From positions 1 to 61,942 of the forward strand of contig NZ_QAAE01000016.1 in the NCBI RefSeq assembly GCF_003046585.1: a stretch of DNA of 61,942 nucleotides. Direction: 5' to 3'. This DNA is from Nitrosomonas aestuarii. Lineage in GTDB: Bacteria > Pseudomonadota > Gammaproteobacteria > Burkholderiales > Nitrosomonadaceae. A model generated the notes under the pieces. That model saw only the letters and a program-made list of their open reading frames with translations, ran no database searches and was not told the DNA's origin. Made by a program: the position numbers and the translations under genes. Positions 9,201 to 16,209 of this stretch are shown piece by piece (the first letter of the stretch is position 1; every line of letters starts with the position of its first letter).

Positions 9201-10750
9201 TCACCGCCGCTGAAAACGAGCATGTCATCACCTGTGCCGCCGTTCAGAATATCGTTGACGGGGCTGCCGGAAAGCATGTCATTACCACCGAAAGCGTTAA
9301 TGGTAATGGTTGTGGAACCACCAAACAGAAAGTCTCTGTCCTCGGTACCATCCAGTACATTTTGCCCGGTAAGTGCCCTGAACACACTGTTCAATAATAG
9401 TGACGGTGTCAGGCTGAAATCTGCAAAAACAAATAATTCAATGTCTCTGGTTTCATCAACTCCATCAATGACCTTTGGGTTTGTTGGATACAGGTGGTTG
9501 AAGGTTAAGGCTTGACCGTCGTCTGATTGAGAATAACCATATTCAAGGAAATTACCACGGAGGACTGCGATATCGGTGCCATTACCGCCATCCAGAAGAT
9601 CGTTGCCTGAGCTGCCAACCAGTATATCGGTGCCCGCTCCACCGCTTAAGGTATCATCGCCATCGCCCCCATACAATAAGTTATGACTGTCGGTACCTGT
9701 TATCGGATCGTCCAGTGGGGTGCCGATGCCAATCGGGCCGGTCTGTGTGTTGCCGACCGGTTCCGTCACCTGTTGTGTCAGACTGTCCAGCCAGGCGGAG
9801 ATGCCCAGATGGTCTTCAAGCCGACCCAGTGGATCAATTTCCAGGAATGCTGTATCGAAATCATCCAGAATAGTGTCAAAAATGTCAGGATTGGGTAACA
9901 GTTTGTTTATTTTGTCTGCAGCCGAATTGATCACTCGGTTAATACCGAGTGTATCCATGATGTATTCGATTACCGGGCCGACAGTAATTTTAAAAATGAA
10001 TCCGACTGCATCCAGTACGCCTTCAATCGGTTTGAGTACTTTCGAGACGGCATTCAGCGGTCCCCGCAAGAAACCGAGTGATGACGAGATACCATCGAAT
10101 GCCAGTCTGACACTGAGCACCGGCAGGAAGGTCGCGCTGGGCACCGCGTTATCGAGTACTTGAGTTTTTTCTTTGACTTCAGCGAAAGTATCGTTGATTG
10201 CGGATATTGCTGCATTGGGTGGTGTCACTAATGCATCGGCGCCTGCTGCTGCTGGTGCTGCCGGATCGCCGTCAGGATCAAATTCATCCACTTTATCCAG
10301 CGCAGTGATTAACTGACTGACAGCGAGGGTGTTTTTGGTCAATATTTGTGCGGTGCCGGCAAGTTTCAAGTCAAAGCTTTCCAGCTTTTCCTGTGCCGCA
10401 TCCAGCTTTTCTTCCAGCTTGCTGTCATCAATTTTCCTGGCCAGTTCCTTTGCCTTGTCTCTGACTTTTTTGGTGACGTTCTGGACACTGTCGAGCACTT
10501 TAGTGCCAACCTTGGCCAGAAACTTCAACGGCCCGGTCTTATCCATCAGTTTTAAGGTAAGTTTAAGCTTGGAGATGGTGTCGCTGAATTCGTCGGCCTT
10601 TCGCTGAACAGCATCAACGGCATCTATGGCCATCTCAACTCTGTCTATTTTATTATCAATATCCGCGACAAGTTTGCGAATATCACCAACATTAGTGTTT
10701 GCCTGCTTTAGATTATTTCCATACTCGCGTAGTTCTGGTCCTGCTGACAT
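6260..10750 (-). CDS. Giant RTX-repeat calcium-binding protein with DUF4214 C-terminus
   Basis: A 1496-residue protein, predicted to be secreted or on the cell surface. Residues 1-350 are largely alpha-helical with coiled-coil character (many K/E/D/L heptads) and Ala/Asp-rich linkers. From about 350 to 1380 there are many blocks of glycine-aspartate nonapeptides (GGxGxDxLxGG, for example GGDGDDTLSGGAGTDIL), which form calcium-bound beta-rolls. The last 100 or so residues (FAREHVRNPEFVGVGLD to the end) look like a DUF4214 domain, often found at the tail of RTX proteins. No Sec signal is seen; such proteins leave by type I secretion through a C-terminal signal, but no type I transporter is encoded nearby. 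GGGAGA-type ribosome binding sequence lies just before the ATG at 10750. It could be an adhesin, S-layer-like or bacteriocin-like protein; the function is not determined. Confidence 0.85.
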   Translation of the reverse strand: MSAGPELREYGNNLKQANTNVGDIRKLVADIDNKIDRVEMAIDAVDAVQRKADEFSDTISKLKLTLKLMDKTGPLKFLAKVGTKVLDSVQNVTKKVRDKAKELARKIDDSKLEEKLDAAQEKLESFDLKLAGTAQILTKNTLAVSQLITALDKVDEFDPDGDPAAPAAAGADALVTPPNAAISAINDTFAEVKEKTQVLDNAVPSATFLPVLSVRLAFDGISSSLGFLRGPLNAVSKVLKPIEGVLDAVGFIFKITVGPVIEYIMDTLGINRVINSAADKINKLLPNPDIFDTILDDFDTAFLEIDPLGRLEDHLGISAWLDSLTQQVTEPVGNTQTGPIGIGTPLDDPITGTDSHNLLYGGDGDDTLSGGAGTDILVGSSGNDLLDGGNGTDIAVLRGNFLEYGYSQSDDGQALTFNHLYPTNPKVIDGVDETRDIELFVFADFSLTPSLLLNSVFRALTGQNVLDGTEDRDFLFGGSTTITINAFGGNDMLSGSPVNDILNGGTGDDMLVFSGGEDFFSGGSGSDTWRFPVNNESGNPTIDVDMERGTIFAGSNNTSTLSSVENVVVEDHRQTVQFGDAANNRLVASSDRDVLDGRSGNDILDGGPSQDILIGGPGNDALFGGEGNDTLVAGDQTIPGLINYYDGGEGDFDAITYASDIFDILQREYINDGTRSKARSQEAPGPVQVFAETGKIERMSANGNTVIATDTAINIEQFIGSDFNDILYGGPGKYIEIDGGAGNDTLYGQLAGRFVGGGSGDDIVYAGTGGANYDGGGGFDTLYLTENPDVRWLVRLDGSIGSTLRAFNALEGDELATPDGSLQNEFGPSVIASGNVGNFDVYVSGDQDDHFDLRDRGEITVYGGGGNDFIRGNNGGDNNPSFNLFGELGDDTIMIKDDGLVDGGEGDDRIEIDSGSSHLVQAKGGQGNDIFILRSGEVRIDGGTDRDTLSANQRSIFAGLNVDLLAGTVDTFDGSDRFSGTVTGIEELIGSDNHSDMLLGGNAGERIIGAGGNDTIYGRSGEDALYGGAGNDILFGDTGDDLLHGGAGNDDINGGTGIDTATWAFAAPGGNLGEIETASFGHLFADLVDGIARFRLFDGGQENDTLSGIENIIGGDGDDTILGNDLDNMLSGGAGADMLDGRAGNDVLVLDGDDNAIGGTGNDQFVIGLGNMTIDGGDGIDVLDFGTLGGTIRIDTVAGTYVAELEFDKPVWKDDSGTAPRNSGNVMLTPQGVLEAEATYANSTNDLAFFSVFEDNSGTDTDLEIDFITDTKSAAGTFTNIEQFVAGAAQLIGSSADDQFDGDDGVNIFEGLQGNDIFDGKGGSDTAIFSNPIASYTITRSSDRFEVISTTNDDGQDTLINVERLQFSDIGIAYDLNTSAGQVARVLGAAFGREHVRNPEFVGVGLDLLDDGMTYEELTELAIKIAGGNTPEKFVTLLWTNLVGSPPTAGQAQPFIDVLNNGMTTGELGVLAAETDLNAVNIDLIGLSNTGIEYSI

Positions 10751-11376
10751 TTGTTCTCCCTGTTTTTTTGATTATGTGAGGCAGCATCAGTCATAATCAA
10801 TTTTTGGTTTATTTTTTAACAGTATTGATTTTAATCTTTGTTTTCAGATACATTAGCCTGAAAGGCTGAGTGTTTTTTTGCTCGTTCTTGCGTGAGCGAT
10901 TACCATGAGATCACATTGACTTAATCACATGGTTATTAAAAACTGCCGAGTTATAGTTGTAACTGCAGTTGATTGAATTATTGATTGCTAGCGATGTTGG
11001 AAATAACAAGCAAAAAACATGCCTGTATTTCAAATTGTTGAATTGTAATTGTTTTGTATTTTTTGCTGATGATGGGGCGTATTATGTGTAAAAGTTTTTT
11101 ACACTTTTATAGTGTTTCCAATGTGCGGAGAAACACTATTGTTAAACAATGTAGCCCGGTGTTGGAATGTAGGAAGTTCAGTTGCGGCATTCAACAGGCT
11201 GGTGAGAATTTTTATGCGTACAGCAAGTTACAGAAAAAATTGCTGAATAAACGGAATTTACAGCATTTATTAAGCAGTCAGGATTTGTTGTGAATGCCGC
11301 AAAGACAACACAGATGTTTTCCCTCAGCCTGCCAGACATACTGTAAACAAGTGAAAAAAGTGTCGACTTGAATGCT
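10751..11376. other. Intergenic region upstream of the RTX gene
   Basis: About 620 AT-rich bases with no supported gene. Two inverted repeats are visible: tgtaaaaagttttttaca around 11086, and a 10-base perfect stem at 11109-11118 with 11130-11139 (atagtgtttc/gaaacactat). Neither has a clear terminator T-run. The RTX promoter must lie here. Confidence 0.4.
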
Positions 11377-11706
11377 TCATGAGACAGGGGAGCCAAGCTT
11401 GAGACCCACAATACCCGTCACTATCAAGCCAAGGCAAAATAACCGAAAAACATCTGCGGATTCGCCGAATAAAACAATACCGAATATCACTGTACCGATG
11501 ATACCCACACCAACCCAAACTGCGTATGCTGTTCCCACAGGCAGTGATTTCATCGCTGTGCCAAGTAAAATGACACTTATTATTATTGCAAGCACTGTCC
11601 AGACGGTTGGCCAAAGGCGCGTAAGGCCATCGGAGTACTTAAGGCCAATCGCCCAACCAATTTCGAATAAACCTGCAACAATAAGAATAAACCAATTAGC
11701 ATTCAT
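11377..11706 (-). CDS. gdx: SMR-family guanidinium exporter (SugE/Gdx)
   Basis: A 109-residue four-helix inner-membrane protein of the small multidrug resistance family, which works as an antiparallel dimer exchanging cation for protons. The essential membrane glutamate is in AGLFEIGWAIGLKYS, a sequence of the SugE/Gdx subtype rather than the EmrE/Qac subtype. LPVGTAYAVWVGVGIIGT is the conserved second-to-third helix stretch. Gdx proteins export guanidinium. The start at 11706 follows AGAGAGG; the longer open frame back to 11808 would run through the riboswitch and is rejected. The guanidine-II riboswitch directly upstream strongly supports the substrate. Confidence 0.95.
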   Translation of the reverse strand: MNANWFILIVAGLFEIGWAIGLKYSDGLTRLWPTVWTVLAIIISVILLGTAMKSLPVGTAYAVWVGVGIIGTVIFGIVLFGESADVFRLFCLGLIVTGIVGLKLGSPVS

Positions 11707-11710
11707 AGAA

Positions 11711-11770
11711 ACCTCTCTGATTTGTGGGGCCGTCCCCAATTGAAATAGAGAGGCGAGGTCGTCCTCACTT
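11711..11770 (-). promoter_or_regulatory. Guanidine-II (mini-ykkC) riboswitch
   Basis: Read on the minus strand there are two short hairpins: GAGG-ACGA-CCTC at 11766-11755 and GGGG-ACGG-CCCC at 11737-11726. Both have the ACGR loop that defines mini-ykkC. The 17-base linker contains CCTCTCT (11753-11747), which is fully complementary to the ribosome binding sequence AGAGAGG (11718-11712) of the exporter gene. Expected mechanism: without guanidine the linker pairs with the ribosome site, and guanidine-stabilised hairpins free it. A TATAAT (11815-11810) upstream is a plausible -10 element. Confidence 0.93.
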
Positions 11771-12056
11771 CTACAAACCTGGCGGATATCATATACGCAT
11801 TTAAACATGATTATATATTAAGAAAAGAAGCAAAATCTACAATACCGGCCCAGTTGAAGCACTGCATGTTATTCCAAAGCAGAACCTACAGAATTTCGGG
11901 GATTAAATTCCGAGTATTTATTCTGAATCAGATTCATACGGTAATAGTCAAGCAGTGTCAGGTGGCACGAAAATCAATAATTTCCTGTTCCAGCACTGTC
12001 ATATTTATTAACCCCGAACGATCTCTGATATTTTCAACAAAGTAAGGAAACAACAG
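11771..12056. other. Intergenic between riboswitch and psiE
   Basis: Contains the likely promoter of the riboswitch transcript (TATAAT on the minus strand at 11815-11810). No gene is supported. Confidence 0.35.
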
Positions 12057-12647
12057 CTATTTTGCTGTCTGATGGGATGCGACTTGATCCGGTTTTTGTT
12101 CTGCTATCAATGAGTCTTCCGCAAATTGTCTATGGATCTGTTTGTGTACATCAACCTGATCACGCTCCCGGAGCATCCAGTGTACAATTCCCAGCGCCAG
12201 TACCGCAAAACCTAGGGCGGCAATTTTGCTGGCCTCAGTGTTGACGAAGTCGAGTATGATGAATTTACGGGCCAAGGCCAATTGCGCAATTAAAATGACG
12301 GTTTTCACTTGGATGATATGGGCTTGGCGTTCCAGAACCTTGATGATGGAGTGATTGAATTCCATTGCAATTAACAATGTCATTATCATACCGAATATAA
12401 CCTGGAACACCTGGTGGTTTAGAAGGCCAAACGACCCCAGCATCAACAGGTTAAATACTTCGCGCGCCAGATCCCACAGAGCGATCAAAATAATAATACT
12501 GATCAAGCCACTCAAAATCATCGCAACACTGTGTTCGAAACGTTCATAGAAGGTCATGACGTTCCAGTATTTCCAGGTATGGGGAACAGGTTTGCGCTTA
12601 CGATCCGCAATATTTTTCATGATCATCATTGAGTTATTGAATTCCAT
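12057..12647 (-). CDS. psiE: PsiE-family membrane protein
   Basis: A 196-residue inner-membrane protein resembling phosphate-starvation-inducible PsiE. There are four hydrophobic segments (around HSVAMILSGLISIIILIAL, FGLLNHQVFQVIFGMIMTLL, VKTVILIAQLALA and IAALGFAVLALGIVHWML) with the characteristic EFNHSI between the second and third and ARKFIILD after the third. The C-terminal tail is polar. The biochemical role of PsiE is unknown. The start is uncertain; ATG at 12647 was chosen because the longer frame begins with TTG at 12689, and no clear ribosome site separates the options. Confidence 0.75.
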   Translation of the reverse strand: MEFNNSMMIMKNIADRKRKPVPHTWKYWNVMTFYERFEHSVAMILSGLISIIILIALWDLAREVFNLLMLGSFGLLNHQVFQVIFGMIMTLLIAMEFNHSIIKVLERQAHIIQVKTVILIAQLALARKFIILDFVNTEASKIAALGFAVLALGIVHWMLRERDQVDVHKQIHRQFAEDSLIAEQKPDQVASHQTAK

Positions 12648-12789
12648 TGAACAAGTTTGTCCATAACTGCGGATATGGATGCGGTTCAAAAATTTTCAAA
12701 TATTCATGTAGAAAAAACTGTCTGAGTATGCGGTACCGGAGTTTTGGACTGGATTCACAGGGATGTGCATAGTGCTGTAAATTCACGCA

Positions 12790-13104
12790 CTAGCTTTCGA
12801 AGCGGTGCAGTCGCATGCGCAGCTGTTCGATTTGTTCGAGCAGATCTATTGCTAATGCAGCGCCTGCAGTATTGACGCCGAGATCTCTTTCCAAACGTTG
12901 CGCACAACGAATCCGTCGGACACTGACGCCACGGAAACGCCAGCTACCGGGGTTGCGGCCATGCGGTTCAATGACGCCAAATTCCACCAGTGAGAATACT
13001 GTCTCCGCGGGTAATTGGCAGGTGTCACATAACTCCGCCAGTGTCAACTCCACATCCTCTTCCAGGATGTCGCCGGACAATAACTTCTGTAATTCTTTAC
13101 TCAT
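12790..13104 (-). CDS. cbpM: Chaperone modulator CbpM
   Basis: A 104-residue MerR-like helix-turn-helix protein that binds the J domain of CbpA and inhibits it. The segment LTLAELCDTCQLPAETVFSL followed by GVIEPHG and WRFRGVSVRRIRCAQRLERDLGV is the usual CbpM pattern, with the C-terminal helix LLEQIEQLRMRL. It follows cbpA directly: the ATG at 13104 has GGAG about 8 bases upstream, while the ATG at 13110 overlaps the cbpA stop but sits too close to that site. The pair is translationally coupled. Confidence 0.9.
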   Translation of the reverse strand: MSKELQKLLSGDILEEDVELTLAELCDTCQLPAETVFSLVEFGVIEPHGRNPGSWRFRGVSVRRIRCAQRLERDLGVNTAGAALAIDLLEQIEQLRMRLHRFES

Positions 13105-13106
13105 CG

Positions 13107-14060
13107 TCATATCTCCAGGTGGGCGCGCGGATTGAATTTGAGTGCCTTCTCGAACTGCGTATAAGCAGCTTTTGCCGCATCCGTATCCGCTTTCGGCAGA
13201 ACAATTTTCAGCACAACATACAGATCGCCCGGTTCACGGGCCGGAATGCCGCGCCCCTTCAGACGCAGTTTGCGATCGCCCGGCGAGTTCGCCGGAATTT
13301 TCATGTCCACAGTGCCGGATGGCGTTGGAAGCTGGATGGTCGTGCCAAGTGCCGCTTCCCAGGGCGCTACAGGCAGAGTCAGATAAACATCTTTTCCTTC
13401 CACCTTATAAAAAGGATGCGGTTGAAATGCTATCTCCAGATAAAGATCACCTGCATCGCCCTGGCCGACACCGGTGCCACCCTGTTTCGTCAGGCGGATG
13501 TTTTGCCCTTGACGTATGCCCCTGGGGATACGCACATTGAGTGTGCGTTCTTTCAGTTGCGGCCTGCCGTCAGGCCCCAGTTCGGTATGCTTCAGGGTGA
13601 TGGTACGGGTGGTGCCATTATAAGCGTCTTCCAGATCGATCATTATTTTGGCATGGGTATCTTCGCCGCGCGCATGCATCTCGCGCCGTGCACCGTGGGT
13701 ATATGTCCGGTCGAAGCCGCCACGGCCGAACAGGCTTTCAAAAAAATCGCTGAACTGCTCGGCACCGGCACCGGTAGAGCCGCCGCCATGAAATTCAAAA
13801 CCCTGATTCCAGTCGGGCGGCGGCCTGAATTCCTGCCCGGTTTTCCAGTTGGCGCCGAGTTGATCGTAGGCGGTTCGTTTCTCCGGGTCCTTCAGTACTT
13901 CGTAGGCTTCGCCAATTTCCTTGAACCGTGCTTCTGCATCGGGTTCCTTGCTGACATCCGGATGGTACTTGCGCGCCAGTTTGCGGTAGGCGCGTTTGAT
14001 TTCATCCTGAGTCGCATCGCGTTTAACGCCTATAATTTGATAATAGTCTTTGAATTCCAT
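13107..14060 (-). CDS. cbpA: Curved-DNA-binding DnaJ-type co-chaperone CbpA
   Basis: A 317-residue class-B J-domain protein working with DnaK. The J domain is at residues 4-70 (DYYQIIGVKRDATQDEIKRA, HPD in ARKYHPDVS). A Gly/Phe-rich linker follows (FEFHGGGSTG, FFESLFGRGGF), then two C-terminal beta domains (LNVRIPRGIRQGQNIRL, LPVAPWEAALGTTI) with no zinc-finger cysteines, which separates it from DnaJ. CbpA also binds DNA in the nucleoid in stationary phase. It forms an operon with cbpM, with the stop of cbpA overlapping the first ATG of cbpM. Confidence 0.95.
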   Translation of the reverse strand: MEFKDYYQIIGVKRDATQDEIKRAYRKLARKYHPDVSKEPDAEARFKEIGEAYEVLKDPEKRTAYDQLGANWKTGQEFRPPPDWNQGFEFHGGGSTGAGAEQFSDFFESLFGRGGFDRTYTHGARREMHARGEDTHAKIMIDLEDAYNGTTRTITLKHTELGPDGRPQLKERTLNVRIPRGIRQGQNIRLTKQGGTGVGQGDAGDLYLEIAFQPHPFYKVEGKDVYLTLPVAPWEAALGTTIQLPTPSGTVDMKIPANSPGDRKLRLKGRGIPAREPGDLYVVLKIVLPKADTDAAKAAYTQFEKALKFNPRAHLEI

Positions 14061-14288
14061 GTCTGATCAGTCTCATATAACTTTGGGGCACTGTTGCCCG
14101 GCACTACGACAATCGCCTGGTATCAGCGTGTGGCATCTGAATAGTCAGTATAAGCACTAAAATAATATAAACAATAGGTTTGGGTTATTCAATTATTTCA
14201 TGGTGCGCAGATAATGACGGCCTTGGGAATCTGGAATAAATACTTTATGATTAATTTCGTCAGCTAAAAGCATTTATCCAGAGAATAC

Positions 14289-15158
14289 GTGAGTTCGCCA
14301 TTCTTAAAAAATGACATGGTTGAGCGCGTAAACAATCTATGTAATTCTAAAAAAATGTATATTCGTAAACACACCATAATTCCTGAAGAATTCCCTGAAG
14401 CCTGGGTATCCGACTGGGGCGAGGATGAGTTCGGGTTATGGATGGCGTTTACCTACCAAGGCGTGCGGCAGGTATTCCGCTGGTGTGAGCCGGGGACGTT
14501 TTTGATGGGATCACCGGAGGATGAGCCGGAACGATATCACGATGAATTGCAACATGAGGTCACATTGACTAAAGGGTTCTGGATTGCCGACACGCCGGTG
14601 ACACAGGCATTATGGCAGGTATTAATGGGTAATAATCCTTCTGAATTTAAAGGTGAAGAGCGTCCGGTTGAAAATATTGGGTGGCAGGATGCGCAGGCGT
14701 TTATCGCCAAAATGAACGGATTGAAACCTGAACTGAAACTCTGCCTGCCGACTGAAGCGCAATGGGAGTATGCCTGCCGTGCCGGGACGACGACACCATT
14801 CAGTTGGGGCGAGCAGATTGATTCAACACTGGTTAATTTTGATGGAACGCGCCCTTATAACAATGGCAGCACAAGCGAATACCGGAAGCAAACCGTCGAA
14901 GTGAGCGCACTACCGTGTAATGACTGGGGTTTATATCAGATGCATGGCAATGTATGGGAGTGGTGCCAGGATTGGTATGCGGACTATCCGGCGCAGCCGG
15001 TCATTGATCCGCAAGGTCTGGAATCAGGAAAGAGCCGTGTGCTGCGCGGCGGCTCGTGGATCCGCCTCGGCGGGTACTGTCGTTCTGCCCGCCGCCTTCA
15101 CAACGAGCCGTCTTACCGCAGCTTCAATACTGGCTTTCGTCTTGCCCGAGGTCACTGA
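14289..15158 (+). CDS. SUMF1/formylglycine-generating-enzyme-fold protein
   Basis: A 289-residue protein with an FGE-sulfatase (SUMF1) domain from about residue 60 to the end: PGTFLMGSPEDEPER, VTQALWQVLMGNNPSEF, LPTEAQWEYACRAGT, MHGNVWEWCQDWY, VLRGGSWI and GFRLARGH. The N-terminal WVSDWGEDEFGLWMAF segment recurs in related Nitrosomonas proteins. In the active-site loop GGSWIRLGGYCRSARR only the second of the two catalytic cysteines of true formylglycine-generating enzymes is present; the first aligns to Arg. It is therefore probably not a sulfatase activator. It starts with GTG. Downstream at 15229-15279 there is a weak hairpin with a T-run. Confidence 0.8.
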   Translation: MSSPFLKNDMVERVNNLCNSKKMYIRKHTIIPEEFPEAWVSDWGEDEFGLWMAFTYQGVRQVFRWCEPGTFLMGSPEDEPERYHDELQHEVTLTKGFWIADTPVTQALWQVLMGNNPSEFKGEERPVENIGWQDAQAFIAKMNGLKPELKLCLPTEAQWEYACRAGTTTPFSWGEQIDSTLVNFDGTRPYNNGSTSEYRKQTVEVSALPCNDWGLYQMHGNVWEWCQDWYADYPAQPVIDPQGLESGKSRVLRGGSWIRLGGYCRSARRLHNEPSYRSFNTGFRLARGH

Positions 15159-15313
15159 GCTCAGGTCAGGTTAAGGAGCAGGCCAGCAGCCGGTTGACCG
15201 TAGCGCGACGGAGCGCGACGGAGCGCGCGCAGGCTCAGGCGGGGGATGGGCTGCAAAGCCTGCTATTGAGTCTTTTTTTGATCTTCGGGTTGTCCTGGCT
15301 AGGGTATGAAATG
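15159..15313 (+). terminator. Possible terminator after the SUMF1 gene
   Basis: gcaggct (15229-15235) can pair with agcctgc (15257-15263), followed by a T7 run at 15273-15279. The loop is long (21 bases), so this is weak. A direct repeat of gcgcgacgga lies just before it. Confidence 0.25.
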
Positions 15314-16180
15314 TTACTCTATATTCTGCACCTGCTCGCGCATCTGCTCAATCAATACTTTCAGCGCCATAGCGGTTTTAGAGATTTCGATATCAGTGGA
15401 TTTTGAGCCAACGGTATTGGCTTCCCGGTTCAGTTCCTGCATTAAAAAATCGAGCCGTTTCCCGACGGGGCCGCCTTTGTTGAGAATGCGATCGACTTCA
15501 TCCAGGTGCGTTTGCAGACGGGTGAGTTCTTCATCAATATCTATTTTTGCCGCAAAAATTGTGATTTCCTGTCGTATCCGGTCATCGTCCGGGTTGTCGA
15601 GCGCTTCCTGCAGGCGTGTGTTCAGTTTTTCTTCAAAAGCGGCTATCAGCGCAGGAATTCGCGGTGATGCCGCGGTAAGTTGTTGATGCATTTGTGCTGC
15701 ACGTTCTAATAATATGGCCTTTAATTTGTCGCCTTCACGCGCGCGTGCCGCCTGAAAATCCTGCAGTGCGTCCTTTAATAATGCCAGGGTGCTGTTGTGT
15801 AATTCATCTGTCGAGAGTGTATTGCCGCCAAGCATGCCCGGCCAGTTGAGTATGGTGGCAACAGACAGGCTGTGTGCATCGGGCAGTGCGGATTTGACTG
15901 TCCGATCCAGTTCCACCAGCTTTTGCAAAAGCGCTGTATTGAGCTGCTGTGGGTTTTCAGTGCTTGCCAGGGGTGTGAAATTGAGGCGGCATTCTATTTT
16001 TCCGCGATTGAGTTTTTGTGCGATCTGTTCCCGCATGACGGGTTCCAGTGCGCGAAAATCATCGGGCAGGCGCAGCTGAATGTCCAGGTAGCGGTTGTTA
16101 ACGGCGCGCAGTTCCAGGCTAAGGGCACCATAGGGTGTTGTCCGTGATAGTGCGGCATAGCCGGTCATGCTGTTGATCAT
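15314..16180 (-). CDS. yicC: YicC/YloC-family endoribonuclease
   Basis: A 288-residue protein of the YicC family, recently shown to be an endoribonuclease. The N-terminus MINSMTGYAALSR and the following LELRAVNNRYLDIQLRLP are the family signature. The C-terminal part has ITIFAAKIDIDEELTRLQTH, GKRLDFLMQELNREANTVG and SKSTDIEISKTAMALKVLIEQMREQVQNIE, which is the standard YicC end. It starts 29 bases after prfC and is likely the last gene of the yejE-yejF-prfC-yicC operon. Confidence 0.95.
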   Translation of the reverse strand: MINSMTGYAALSRTTPYGALSLELRAVNNRYLDIQLRLPDDFRALEPVMREQIAQKLNRGKIECRLNFTPLASTENPQQLNTALLQKLVELDRTVKSALPDAHSLSVATILNWPGMLGGNTLSTDELHNSTLALLKDALQDFQAARAREGDKLKAILLERAAQMHQQLTAASPRIPALIAAFEEKLNTRLQEALDNPDDDRIRQEITIFAAKIDIDEELTRLQTHLDEVDRILNKGGPVGKRLDFLMQELNREANTVGSKSTDIEISKTAMALKVLIEQMREQVQNIE

Positions 16181-16209
16181 TGCAGATACCTGTTCCTGTG
16201 AATGATTGA

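Noticed and set aside
7000..10000. Plus-strand frames rich in Pro/Ser/Thr under the RTX gene
   Set aside because: They are antisense shadows of the Gly/Asp repeats.
11054..11293. 79-codon frame downstream of the gdx gene
   Set aside because: No family character, overlaps inverted repeats and lacks a ribosome site.
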